NCBI GenBank assembly: GCA_900102235.1
Contig: FMVL01000003.1
Span: forward strand, 434,001-498,000
Direction: 5' to 3'
DNA: 64,000 nucleotides
From: Lachnospiraceae bacterium XBB2008
GTDB taxonomy: Bacteria; Bacillota; Clostridia; Lachnospirales; Lachnospiraceae
The notes beneath the pieces were generated by a model. It worked only from the letters and a program-made list of their open reading frames with translations. It searched no databases and was not told where the DNA came from. Positions within the stretch are counted from its first letter, which is position 1, and every line of letters starts with the position of its first letter. Below are positions 17,755-26,037 of the stretch, piece by piece. The position numbers and the translations under genes are program-made.

Positions 17755-19580
17755 GTAGCCACCTCCTCTTTATCTCCGATCTCGGTCTCATATCCGAGAG
17801 TAAACATGGGCGAAAATGCGTATCCTTCTTTTATGTAACCAGTTGCGCTCTTTTTCGCGCACCCCATGGAAACCTTGGTCTCGATGGGAGGAAGAATGCA
17901 CGATACGGAGTCTGCGCTCTCCATGTAATCTTCCCTGCACTTATATTCGTATGCGATGTCGCGCTTTCCTTCGGGACCTTCAACGCTCAGAGTGAGTGCC
18001 GTCATGTCCTCGGGATATTCTGTCGTTCCGTAGCATGCCACCATATATTCATTGAGAGTGACCTTCTTCGTGGGATCACTCATCGAGAGTACCTTTCTCT
18101 CATATGTGATCTCTCCGGTATCTTCCGTGAAGATCACCTTAGTCTGAAGCGTGACTTTCAGGTCCTCAAACTCGATATCCACGGGCTTTAACGTGAGGAT
18201 CCTCTTCTTCATCCCGCCTTCGATAGCCTCTTCCGAAAAAGCGGCAGATGTACGGCACAGAGCCAGATCGACCTCTTCTCCGTTATATATAAGCTTCGCG
18301 GATCGGAGAGTTCCTTCACCGGCGTAATGAGTAAAGTAGCCTGCGCGGTATTTTTCCTGGATGAGGAAAGGATAGGACGCATCCTGTACGTGCGGAGTAC
18401 CTATTCCGACCGGCCACTCCAGTTTGGCGGCATAAGGTCTTAAATCCACAAGCGCGCCGCCCTGATACATGTTGATGCAGGCTCTCATGTAAGGGTCGCA
18501 GTACCAGAAAAGCTGCTTGGTAGATCCGTAGAGGATATCACGCCAGAGTGCGCATTCGGGCTCGGTATAGGTCTTTTTCTCACGGAAATGATCGGCGAAT
18601 TCGGCCATCGTCATATCGATGAGTTTGCCTTCTTTCTTGAGTTTTCCGTAATATGCGCAGCCCTCCTCGTATGACTTCTTCAGCAGTTCGTACGGGCACT
18701 CCCAGCGTCCCATCTTATTTAACCAGCCGGGACCGACGAACATCATGTTGTAGGAATAGCCGTTATTGTACTTCTCCAGAGAGCGATACTGGTCGATCAG
18801 GTTGAAAAGATACGGGAACTCCCACGTTTTGGTGTCATATATCATTCCGCGGAGAACATTCTGCGGATGTGTTCCGAAGTTCGAACCGTTGCCGTCATAG
18901 CAGGCGATCAGATCCCTGGAAAGATGCGGGATCGCTACGATTCCCGAATCCTCTTCCTCATTGGCAGCCGGTGCATGGATGTTCTGTTTTGAAGGGATCC
19001 ATGGATTCCAGGGGCCGCCGTCAAGAAGCGTATACCATGAGTTATTGCAGGTGTGATAAGCCTTCGGGCCCTCTTCCCAACAGGTTGCGACCGCACATTT
19101 CACGCTCGGGTAGGTCTCCTTGATATAGTTCACGAGATCCGCGTCCATATAATAGGAACCTGTGGATTCCGGATAAAAGCCGAAGATATCCTTGAACTTT
19201 CCGAATACATCATCCACTATCGACTTCTTGTCCTCCATCGAGAACATCCATATGCAGAAGTCCTTGGTCTTGTATTTCTCGCGGAATTCCTTGCAGGGCA
19301 GTCCCAGAAGCGACAGGGCGATCTCATCGCCGTACTCCTCATGATGCTCCTTTGCGATCGCTACCGCTTCCTCATTAAAAAGGCTCGCATAGGTCATCTG
19401 TATCGTGGTCTTGAGGCCGTTCTTATGAGCGGTCTCCTGCTGGAATTTAAAGATATCCAGGCTTTCCGTGAGCAGGGCTTTGCGGCCGATGTCCTCGATC
19501 TTGCCGTGTCCGGTGACCTTCTCGGCATATTCGGGGACCATTTCCGGCCGATGTATTATGTTAACTATAAATTTATCCAT
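17727..19580 (-). CDS. NodB/GH57-like barrel protein of the maltodextrin locus
   Basis: 617 residues, no signal peptide, so cytoplasmic. The N-terminal ~300 residues resemble the glycoside hydrolase/deacetylase (GH38/57, NodB) barrel superfamily: an early ...IQMTYASLF strand, the EHHEEYGDEIALSLLGLPC segment with conserved His, and FGFYPESTGSYYMDADLVN, which matches the G-x-x-P-x-x-x-R/G turn of these enzymes. The C-terminal half is beta-rich. I do not recognise a named family; a sugar hydrolase, lyase or deacetylase acting on imported oligosaccharide is the best guess. Follows lacI by 75 bases with AGGAGG before the ATG, so co-transcribed with it. Confidence 0.6.
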   Translation of the reverse strand: MDKFIVNIIHRPEMVPEYAEKVTGHGKIEDIGRKALLTESLDIFKFQQETAHKNGLKTTIQMTYASLFNEEAVAIAKEHHEEYGDEIALSLLGLPCKEFREKYKTKDFCIWMFSMEDKKSIVDDVFGKFKDIFGFYPESTGSYYMDADLVNYIKETYPSVKCAVATCWEEGPKAYHTCNNSWYTLLDGGPWNPWIPSKQNIHAPAANEEEDSGIVAIPHLSRDLIACYDGNGSNFGTHPQNVLRGMIYDTKTWEFPYLFNLIDQYRSLEKYNNGYSYNMMFVGPGWLNKMGRWECPYELLKKSYEEGCAYYGKLKKEGKLIDMTMAEFADHFREKKTYTEPECALWRDILYGSTKQLFWYCDPYMRACINMYQGGALVDLRPYAAKLEWPVGIGTPHVQDASYPFLIQEKYRAGYFTHYAGEGTLRSAKLIYNGEEVDLALCRTSAAFSEEAIEGGMKKRILTLKPVDIEFEDLKVTLQTKVIFTEDTGEITYERKVLSMSDPTKKVTLNEYMVACYGTTEYPEDMTALTLSVEGPEGKRDIAYEYKCREDYMESADSVSCILPPIETKVSMGCAKKSATGYIKEGYAFSPMFTLGYETEIGDKEEVATWLRLEKAN

Positions 19581-19655
19581 GTTTCCTCCTGGTGTTGCGA
19601 GTTTTGTTTACATAACTCTGTTGTATTTTACACTCTTCGCTATCGGGTGGTTGGT

Positions 19656-20645
19656 TTACATAATCTGAGTGCTTTCCTTCATGAGGACTTCGTATCCCAT
19701 CAAAGTGCGAGGTTCCACGGGTTTTCCGTCGATCAGTTCCAGTAAAGCCGTGCAGGCAGTCATTCCGAGCTTCGCCACATCGAACTTAAGCGATGTCACG
19801 GAAGGCTGATTGTGTTCAAGCATAGAGGAATTGAAGAAAGACGCTACTTTCATGTCCTGAGGGACCTTGATCCCCTCTCTGACCAGATTGGTCAAAATCG
19901 CATTGCATATAGAATCATCCATGCCTATGATGCAATCCACACGCTGTGCGAGCAGATCCTTTACTATCTTATCCATCATATACATGCCGGACACATTCAT
20001 ATGGATCAGACTCTCGTCCGGAGTGATACCCGCACGCTTGAATCCGTCCAGAAAACCGCCCAACCTGTTTCTGTTGACTACATGAGTCGAATCGCCGCCC
20101 ACAAGAGCAAGTTTCCTTAATCCCTTGAAAAGCAGGAGGCTTGTGAGCTCCGTGCATCCCCCGCGATCGTTATTATCCACCTGTACGACCCCTTCAACAC
20201 CGGTCTGACCTATGGTAACAAAAGGGACCTTGTTGGCTTGCAGATATGCTATCGCTTTGTCATCGGTATAGGTTCGGCCGAGAAGAAGTCCGTCCACCTT
20301 GTGATTCTCGACCAGACGCACCAGTCCGGATATATCGTTGGAACTAACCATGGAAATGAAGACATCATAGTCCATCCTGGCCGCCATCGTGGTTATGCCC
20401 CATATACATGTCTGGAAAAACGGCATGTCAACGATGCTCGCCTCATCGGGCATGATAAAACCGATATTCATGGTCTTGGATGTTGCAAGGCTTTGCGCAA
20501 TTGCGCTGGGCCTGTAATTGATCTCATTGATATAGGTCATTACACGGTCTCTGGTGGAATCCGAGATCCTGCCCTTGCCGGAAATGGCTCTGGAGACCGT
20601 AGTTTTCGATATATTCAGTTCTCTTGCTATATCATCAATTGTCAT
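19656..20645 (-). CDS. LacI-family transcriptional regulator
   Basis: 329 residues. N-terminal HTH (TIDDIARELNISKTTVSRAI...) and hinge helix (YRPSAIAQSLATSKT), then a periplasmic-binding-protein-like effector domain. Likely represses malE and itself in the absence of maltodextrin, since near-identical operators sit at both promoters. Heads the transcript lacI - 617-residue protein - zinc ribbon protein. Confidence 0.95.
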   Translation of the reverse strand: MTIDDIARELNISKTTVSRAISGKGRISDSTRDRVMTYINEINYRPSAIAQSLATSKTMNIGFIMPDEASIVDMPFFQTCIWGITTMAARMDYDVFISMVSSNDISGLVRLVENHKVDGLLLGRTYTDDKAIAYLQANKVPFVTIGQTGVEGVVQVDNNDRGGCTELTSLLLFKGLRKLALVGGDSTHVVNRNRLGGFLDGFKRAGITPDESLIHMNVSGMYMMDKIVKDLLAQRVDCIIGMDDSICNAILTNLVREGIKVPQDMKVASFFNSSMLEHNQPSVTSLKFDVAKLGMTACTALLELIDGKPVEPRTLMGYEVLMKESTQIM

Positions 20646-20697
20646 CTCATCACCTGATGAACCTGAAAAAATCTTGCGACAACAGGGTGCGCGCCGT

Positions 20698-20710
20698 GCG
20701 CAATCGGTTG
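20698..20710. promoter_or_regulatory. LacI-type operator at lacI
   Basis: GCGCAATCGGTTG, inverted match to the operator at malE, lying 13 bases downstream of the lacI -10 box. Indicates autorepression. Confidence 0.65.
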
Positions 20711-20723
20711 TTCATACATCCAC

Positions 20724-20753
20724 AGAATAACACCGCGCCTGCATAAACGTCAA
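20724..20753 (-). promoter_or_regulatory. lacI promoter
   Basis: Minus strand TTGACG (20748-20753), 18-base spacer, TATTCT (20724-20729). Confidence 0.7.
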
Positions 20754-20800
20754 TTATAAACTTTGCTTAATTTATATGGGGGATTTTTGTCAGATATATC

Positions 20801-20830
20801 AAAAAAGGTCCACGGCTTATACCGTGGACC
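20801..20830 (-). terminator. Terminator of ptb-buk
   Basis: Nine-bp stem GGTCCACGG/CCGTGGACC with six-base loop, then TTTTTT on the minus strand. Confidence 0.95.
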
Positions 20831-20859
20831 TTATCGTCGGATCATTATCCGCACATGAA

Positions 20860-21924
20860 TCAATACTCGCCGGGCTTTTCCTCGCCGTTCATGACACGCA
20901 GGCCGCCCTGTGCGAGTGCGAGCAGTTCATCCTCTCCGGGATATACTGTGAAAGGAGCGATCCATTCACAGTTATCCTTGAGTGCCTGAACGACTACCTT
21001 ATCATAAGCGATACCGCCGGTCACGATGATCTGATCGACTTTTCCCTGAAGTACGCATGCCATGGAACCGATATCCTTGCTCATCTGCATGATGAAAGCA
21101 TCTCTTGCAAGTTTGGCATCAGCGTTTCCTTCTTCAACCATCTTGTCGACGTCACGCATATCGTTGGAACCTACATATGCATTGAATCCGCCGTTTCCGA
21201 CGAGCATTTTGTATACTTCCTTCTCGGTGTATTTACCTGAGAAGCACAGCTTAACGAGGCTTCCTACAGGTACCGCACCTGCTCTCTCGGGAGAAAAAGC
21301 TCCGTCTCCGTCAAGTGCGTTGTTGATATCTACGACACGACCGTGCTTGTGAGGTCCTACGGATACGCCGCCGCCCATGTGAACAACGATCAGGTTTAAG
21401 TCCTCATACTTCTTGCCAACCTCGGCTGCATAACGTCTTGCAACAGCCTTCTGATTGAGTGCGTGGAAGATCGATACACGGGGAAGCTCGGGTACACCCG
21501 AAAGTCTGGATGCGGGTTCAAGCTCATCAACAACAACGGGGTCTACTATATAAGAAGGAACGCCGATGGAATCACCGATCTCGCGGGCAAGTATTCCGCC
21601 GAGGTTGGAAGCGTGCTGTCCGCTCACACCTACTTTTAAGTCCTCGAGCAGCTTATCGGTCACGGGATAAGTACCGCCGGGGATGGGCTTGAGCATGCCG
21701 CCTCGTCCTACGATCACGTTGAAACTCTTTAAATCAACGCCCTTGGACTCAAGGAATTTAACGATGATATCCTTACGGAAGTCCTTCTGGTCAACAATGG
21801 TCTCGTACTGTGCGATCTCCTCTGTGGAGTGACGCAGTGTCTCGTCAAAGACCAGATTCTCATCTTCAAACACACCTATCTTGGTCGATGTGGAACCGGG
21901 ATTAATTATGAGTGATTTGATCAT
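20860..21924 (-). CDS. buk: Butyrate kinase
   Basis: 354 residues of the acetate/butyrate kinase (ASKHA) family: [16 protein letters not shown] phosphate loop, [20 protein letters not shown] and [10 protein letters not shown] are diagnostic for the butyrate branch. Converts butyryl phosphate and ADP to butyrate and ATP, the energy-yielding last step of butyrate formation. Fifteen bases after ptb with AGGAGG before the ATG, so the two are one operon. Branched-chain fatty acid kinase activity is a known alternative in this family. Confidence 0.95.
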   Translation of the reverse strand: MIKSLIINPGSTSTKIGVFEDENLVFDETLRHSTEEIAQYETIVDQKDFRKDIIVKFLESKGVDLKSFNVIVGRGGMLKPIPGGTYPVTDKLLEDLKVGVSGQHASNLGGILAREIGDSIGVPSYIVDPVVVDELEPASRLSGVPELPRVSIFHALNQKAVARRYAAEVGKKYEDLNLIVVHMGGGVSVGPHKHGRVVDINNALDGDGAFSPERAGAVPVGSLVKLCFSGKYTEKEVYKMLVGNGGFNAYVGSNDMRDVDKMVEEGNADAKLARDAFIMQMSKDIGSMACVLQGKVDQIIVTGGIAYDKVVVQALKDNCEWIAPFTVYPGEDELLALAQGGLRVMNGEEKPGEY

Positions 21925-21939
21925 GTTTTTTCCTCCTGA

Positions 21940-22851
21940 TCATTTCATGCTCTCTGCAACTACTGCTGCAAGAGCGATGGAGTTAACCTTTGTTTCACAA
22001 TTGTCGGATCTGGATGTCAGAATAACGGGAGCCTTGGTACCGGTGATGATATTTCCGTTCTTCATGTCAACCATGTGTACCAGAGCCTTATATACCAGAT
22101 TGCCTGCGTGTATGTCGGGGAAAAGAAGGATGTCCGCATCGCCGGCAACCTTACGTCCAAGTGCACCCTTCTCCTCGGCTGCTTCCTTATAAAGAGCAAT
22201 ATCGAGTGAAAGAGGACCGTCCACGATACATCCGGTGATCTCGCCTGCTTCGTTCAGTCTGGTGAGTTCCGCTGCCTCTACGGTGCAGGGCATCTTATCG
22301 TTGACAACCTCTACGGCTGCAAGAGGAGCAACCTTAGGAGTATCTACGCCGCATGCCTTGGCGATATCAACGGTGTATTTGATGATCCATTTCTTATCTT
22401 CAAGAGTCGGGTAAGGCATGAAAGCAACGTCTGTCAGGAACAGAAGTCTGTCGATGCCCTTGATCTCGAATACGCATACATGAGAAAGAGGAGACCCGGT
22501 ACGAAGACCAACTTCCTTATCCAGCACGCTCTTTAAGAATGACTTGGTATCGATGAGACCCTTCATGTACATATCAGCCTCACCGTTATGTACCAGCGAT
22601 ACAGCTTTCAAAGCTGCTTCCATGGGATCCTTGATATCAATGACCTCATAATCATCAAGATTCATACCGATCTCAGAAGCTATAGCTGCTATCTGATCGG
22701 CATCACCGGTCAGCACGGAATCAGCGATACCACGCTCCTTAGCCATCTTGACAGCCTCAAGCACAGCTTTGTCCTGAGCGCAGCATACAGCCAGTTTCTT
22801 GGTGCTGTACTCTCCCAGATGTGACAACAGTTCGTCAAAACTCTTACTCAT
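21940..22851 (-). CDS. ptb: Phosphate butyryltransferase
   Basis: 303 residues of the phosphate acetyl/butyryltransferase family (DADILLFPDIHAGNLVYKALVHM and VAPLAAVEVVNDKM motifs). Transfers butyryl from CoA to phosphate, making the substrate of buk encoded just downstream. AAGGAGA precedes the ATG. Expressed from a near-consensus promoter at 22934-22962. Confidence 0.95.
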   Translation of the reverse strand: MSKSFDELLSHLGEYSTKKLAVCCAQDKAVLEAVKMAKERGIADSVLTGDADQIAAIASEIGMNLDDYEVIDIKDPMEAALKAVSLVHNGEADMYMKGLIDTKSFLKSVLDKEVGLRTGSPLSHVCVFEIKGIDRLLFLTDVAFMPYPTLEDKKWIIKYTVDIAKACGVDTPKVAPLAAVEVVNDKMPCTVEAAELTRLNEAGEITGCIVDGPLSLDIALYKEAAEEKGALGRKVAGDADILLFPDIHAGNLVYKALVHMVDMKNGNIITGTKAPVILTSRSDNCETKVNSIALAAVVAESMK

Positions 22852-22933
22852 GATATTCTCCTTTAGTAGTGTGAAAAATAAACTGAAACGGTCCGCCGAT
22901 ACAGTGCACGCGCGGACTCGCCCGAACTCTTAA

Positions 22934-22962
22934 ATTATACTCCCCGCACGAAGTGTTTGCAA
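22934..22962 (-). promoter_or_regulatory. ptb-buk promoter
   Basis: Minus strand TTGCAA (22957-22962), 17-base spacer, TATAAT (22934-22939). The leader includes GTCCGC...GCGGAC, which may fold. Confidence 0.8.
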
Positions 22963-22990
22963 TAAACGCAAGCACACGATTGCAATAAAC
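22957..22990. promoter_or_regulatory. Paired GTTTATTGCAA direct repeats
   Basis: Eleven-base repeats at 22957-22967 and 22980-22990, 23 bases apart (about two helical turns), one overlapping the ptb -35 box and one adjoining the -35 box of the divergent tRNA promoter. Candidate binding site for an unknown regulator. Confidence 0.45.
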
Positions 22991-22994
22991 ATCC

Positions 22995-23023
22995 TTGACA
23001 AAAGCAGTTCACTGCCATACAAT
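22995..23023 (+). promoter_or_regulatory. tRNA-Arg promoter
   Basis: TTGACA (22995-23000), 17-base spacer, TACAAT (23018-23023). It reads first through the decayed tRNA copy, then the intact tRNA. Confidence 0.8.
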
Positions 23024-23043
23024 ATTCGTTGTCGTTAAGATAC

Positions 23044-23110
23044 GTGTGCGTAGCTCAGCGATGTCAGCTCCGCTGACATAATAGAGCACACGGCTACGGA
23101 CCAGGGTGTC
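23044..23110 (+). pseudogene. Decayed tRNA-Arg with hairpin in the D arm
   Basis: GTGTGCGTAGCTCAGC and TAGAGCAC.. GGCTACGGACCA match the intact tRNA-Arg at 23133. About 21 bases, containing the perfect hairpin ATGTCAGC-tcc-GCTGACAT, are inserted in the D loop; the anticodon stem has mismatches, and the T arm and 3' acceptor half are missing. Flanked by imperfect inverted repeats at 23019-23033 and 23108-23127. Confidence 0.8.
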
Positions 23111-23132
23111 ATAACGAATCATATTGTAATAC

Positions 23133-23206
23133 GTGTGCGTAGCTCAGCTGGATAGAGCACTTGGCTACGGACCAAGGTGTCGGGGGTTCGAATCCTCTCG
23201 CGCACG
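23133..23206 (+). tRNA. tRNA-Arg (anticodon ACG)
   Basis: 74 bases. Acceptor GTGTGCG pairs with CGCGCAC (one G-U), D stem GCTC/GAGC, anticodon stem CTTGG/CCAAG with loop CTACGGA (anticodon ACG, read as ICG after deamination), T arm GGGGG-TTCGAAT-CCTCT with wobble pairs, discriminator G. CCA is not encoded. Confidence 0.95.
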
Positions 23207-23220
23207 CGACAAACGGAAAG

Positions 23221-23258
23221 CCGAGAATGTAGTATAGACGCTATGTTCTCGGTTTTTT
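23221..23258 (+). terminator. Terminator of tRNA-Arg
   Basis: CCGAGAA...TTCTCGG stem with an inner ATAG/CTAT pairing, then TTTTTT. Confidence 0.9.
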
Positions 23259-23369
23259 CTATATGTAAGGAACATTAAGCTGTCTGCATATTATTGCTTA
23301 CTTTTCTATTGTTCAGACCCGGTTCTTTGTCGAGTATATTCGGTTCTGCCGGATGCTGTGAACCTTCTT

Positions 23370-23640
23370 GAGCTGATTCCCCTGCCATTCGCGGTTTCCG
23401 AAGCCCGATTTATGACTTGAGAGTAACTTTCTTCTCTGTAAGGCATAAGTCTGTCCCTGCAGCGGTCTGATTCCCCTGCCATCCGCGGCTTCCGAAACCC
23501 GATTCATGACTTGAGAACAACTTTCTTCTCTGTAAGGCATAAGTCTGTCCCTGCAGCGAGCTGATTCCACGGCCATCCGCGGATTCCGAAACCCGATTCA
23601 TGACTTGAGAACAACTTTCTTCTCTGTAGGTCATAAATCG
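23370..23640. repeat. Intergenic tandem array, 94-bp period
   Basis: Within a gene-free stretch from 23259 to 23903. ATGACTTGAG recurs at 23412, 23506 and 23600, exactly 94 bases apart; each unit carries ...CTTTCTTCTCTGTA. The last unit ends GTAGGTCATAAAT, which inverts the TTTATGAC seen at the first unit, while the inner junctions read AAGGCATAAG. Related in its ends to the 107-bp and 96-bp arrays. Reading frames here are repeat artefacts. Confidence 0.92.
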
Positions 23641-23767
23641 CTCCTATATCGCCCGAGGTTTAACGTTTCATCAAAAAACGAACAATCCCCGGTCAAAAAA
23701 TAAGAAGTACGCATAACCGCAAAGGTATATATTCTCCATTGCAAACAAGAGAGCATCCACCTGATAC

Positions 23768-23835
23768 AGACGGCCACATGCTAAAGACAGCCACATGCTA
23801 AAGGCAGCCACATGCTAGAGACGGCCACATGCTAA
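23768..23835. repeat. Four 17-bp tandem repeats
   Basis: AGACGGCCACATGCTAA and close variants in four head-to-tail copies (starts 23768, 23785, 23802, 23819). The last copy supplies an ATG (23829) opening a 23-codon Lys/Glu-rich frame that stops at the ribosome site of the next gene; no ribosome site of its own, so probably not a gene. Confidence 0.9.
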
Positions 23836-23903
23836 AGGCCACCATCAAAAAGGTGAATGCCGAAAAGAAAGAACCGCTCAAGTCGGACAAGGAGGATTAA
23901 ACA

Positions 23904-24089
23904 ATGTCATTATTCACAAAGAAAGAAACCATCACACTTTTTTCAGAGCAGCAGAAGGACAGCTTCATCGAGAAGCTCGAGAGCAACCACATTGACTACA
24001 AGATCAAGGAGTCCAATGACAGCGTATTCAGCAGTGAGATCCACTATATCGTCAAGGTAAGCGCAGCTGATCTTAAGAAGGTAGTCTGA
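23904..24089 (+). CDS. Small protein, DUF2007-like
   Basis: 61 residues: MSLFTKKETITLFSEQQKDS then a short alpha/beta fold ending EIHYIVKVSAADLKKVV. AAGGAGG lies eight bases before the ATG, so expression is very likely. The pattern (an N-terminal strand, a helix around residues 14-28, and paired strands IDYKIKES and IHYIVKV) fits the DUF2007/putative signal-transducing fold, but this is a weak match by eye. Stands alone, with a terminator after it. Confidence 0.7.
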   Translation: MSLFTKKETITLFSEQQKDSFIEKLESNHIDYKIKESNDSVFSSEIHYIVKVSAADLKKVV

Positions 24090-24139
24090 TCGCGAAAACC
24101 TGTCCGGATCTGCTTAGTTCCGGGCTGACCATTACACCC

Positions 24140-24186
24140 AAAACGCCTCCGAAGGAAATCGACCGATATCCTCACGGAGGCGTTTT
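24140..24186. terminator. Bidirectional terminator
   Basis: AAAACGCCTCCG and CGGAGGCGTTTT enclose a 23-base loop. Serves the small gene on the plus strand and the lipoprotein operon on the minus strand. Confidence 0.75.
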
Positions 24187-24204
24187 CATGCATATGTCAT
24201 GCAA

Positions 24205-24257
24205 CACTCCTGATCATCACGCGGCACTCCTGATCATCACGGGGCACCTCTGATCAG
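24205..24257. repeat. 20-bp tandem repeats at a stop codon
   Basis: CACTCCTGATCATCACGCGG and a one-base variant at 24205 and 24225, then a partial third copy (CACCTCTGATCA) that abuts the stop codon of the lipoprotein gene at 24258. Confidence 0.85.
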
Positions 24258-25976
24258 TTACTGCACTTTCTTCTCGTATTTCGCGATCAGGTCAAGGTTC
24301 TTGATCTCATAATCGTTAAGTATGTTCTCATCGAAATCCCCGGGTTCTGTCGTGGGGAAATACCAATCCATTGAGTTAAAGTGTTCCTGTAATTTGCTGT
24401 CATTGAACTTACGGCCGTAGCGGGCGTATATCTCGTTACGCGCGATCCTGAGCTCCTCAGCAGTAAACCCTTTCAGATCGTCCTCGGTCAGATATCTGCT
24501 GTCGCTGTCGGGAATGAGCATTCCGTCCGTTAAGGTACTTTGGTCGATATCGCTGCCGCCATGCGCGATCGATTCGGGAAGATTGGATATGAATCGATAC
24601 ATATCGTCTTCTTCCACGAATGTCACGCAATACAGTTCTCCTCTTTCGTTTTTATATGTGACCGTATATTCATCACCGTTAACGACACCGGATACCACAC
24701 TCACCTGCGACTGATTGGTATCTCCGTGTTCATAACAGTACAGGTCGTATTCCTTCAGATAGACCCAGTCAAGAGGTTTTTTCATCTCGGAGTAATCATA
24801 TCCGGTCGTTGCTTTTACATACCACTTGACACTGTCCCCGAAAACAATCGTAAGATCCGTCATCAGTTCGTCATATCCCGCAGCCTTAAGATATGCATCC
24901 ACTATGTCTTTGGACGCGGGGCCCTGTTCGAAACCGGCTCCAACATAGAAAACTTCAGACCAGTCGATGTATCTCGGATCGGAATACGTGCTCCGCAGAA
25001 AACCGTAGTAACCGACATGATTAAGTTTCTTCTCTATCGTCTTTAGTTCTTTATCTGACAGAGCGGTTCCGTCAAGCACAGGACTTGGACCTGACGCGCC
25101 CTCGAAGAAAGTCCACGAAACCGGCTCGCATTTATAGCTGTTCAGGATCCTTAAGAACTTGTGCTCGGACATGTTAAGCCGCTCGGACTCGCCCGGATCG
25201 CAGCTCCCGGTGTTATTGTGGAAAAATGCCATTCCCCCGATCGCCATATCCTCTTCGCTGAAATAGAAATCATCCCATTCGATGCTGTCCCCGCCTGGAG
25301 GCAGGTGTCCCTGTCCGAAGATCGTATTCATCGCACCGCCGGAACCCGTATTGAAAAAGTACCCGTCTCCCATCCAGTGGTATCTGTTGCGTGCCCATCC
25401 TTCAAGGAAAAGGACCGGTTCATCATCAATGATCGTAAACCCGCTGTAGATATAGCTTACATACTGCGTATCGTCATATTCGTATCCGTCGTTTTCTCCG
25501 ATCAGGAGCTCTGGAATATCATCACCGTTGATATCCATATAGGTGTAACCGATCACTTCGGGAAGAACATCATCCTCGGGATACATACATCTTTCCATCA
25601 GACCGGTTGATATATATGCATAGTCTTTTTCATAATCATATCCGGAAGTCAGGACTTCTTTGATCTCGGAAAGGATTGGGGCATACACCGTTTCATAGTC
25701 ATAGACATCGGATGTTTCTTCAGCAGGTTCGTCTGCATCATTTCCGCTTTTAAAACCGGGGCCTCCGCTTTCGAAAGATATTACAGGCGTTCCTTCAGGT
25801 TCCTCACCGATATCAGCAGCCGTATCACCATCCACATCAGCTGCAGTCTCTACCTGCGCCGCCGGTTCCTCCGCGGTATCATTTCCGGGTATCTTATCCG
25901 CAAGACCGCATCCGGTAAGCATGGTGATCCCCATCAGTACACAGATCGTTCCGGATATTTTTGCTCTGTTTATCAT
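24258..25976 (-). CDS. YARHG-domain lipoprotein
   Basis: 572 residues from an ATG at 25976, preceded by GAGAGG; the upstream in-frame start lacks a ribosome site. Lipobox LTGC at the end of a short signal peptide (MINRAKISGTICVLMGITM). After an acidic linker comes a ~300-residue region of Asp/Tyr-rich alpha/beta sequence, and near the C-terminus a YARHG domain (RIARNEIYARYGRKF...SMDWYFPT), an extracellular module of unknown ligand common in Clostridia. Sixty-one bases after the small lipoprotein gene, likely co-transcribed. Function unknown. Confidence 0.8.
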   Translation of the reverse strand: MINRAKISGTICVLMGITMLTGCGLADKIPGNDTAEEPAAQVETAADVDGDTAADIGEEPEGTPVISFESGGPGFKSGNDADEPAEETSDVYDYETVYAPILSEIKEVLTSGYDYEKDYAYISTGLMERCMYPEDDVLPEVIGYTYMDINGDDIPELLIGENDGYEYDDTQYVSYIYSGFTIIDDEPVLFLEGWARNRYHWMGDGYFFNTGSGGAMNTIFGQGHLPPGGDSIEWDDFYFSEEDMAIGGMAFFHNNTGSCDPGESERLNMSEHKFLRILNSYKCEPVSWTFFEGASGPSPVLDGTALSDKELKTIEKKLNHVGYYGFLRSTYSDPRYIDWSEVFYVGAGFEQGPASKDIVDAYLKAAGYDELMTDLTIVFGDSVKWYVKATTGYDYSEMKKPLDWVYLKEYDLYCYEHGDTNQSQVSVVSGVVNGDEYTVTYKNERGELYCVTFVEEDDMYRFISNLPESIAHGGSDIDQSTLTDGMLIPDSDSRYLTEDDLKGFTAEELRIARNEIYARYGRKFNDSKLQEHFNSMDWYFPTTEPGDFDENILNDYEIKNLDLIAKYEKKVQ

Positions 25977-26037
25977 ATTTGCCTCTCGCTCCCGCTTTAG
26001 TATTCTAATTCCCGCGTTATTTATTCTCACTCACTTG

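Noticed and set aside
23044-23110. Attachment site left by an integrated element
   Set aside because: Integrases usually duplicate the 3' end of a tRNA; here the 5' part is duplicated and no integrase or phage gene is present.
23313-23634. Reading frames of 74-87 codons in the repeat region
   Set aside because: They are produced by the 94-bp repeat and have no ribosome sites.
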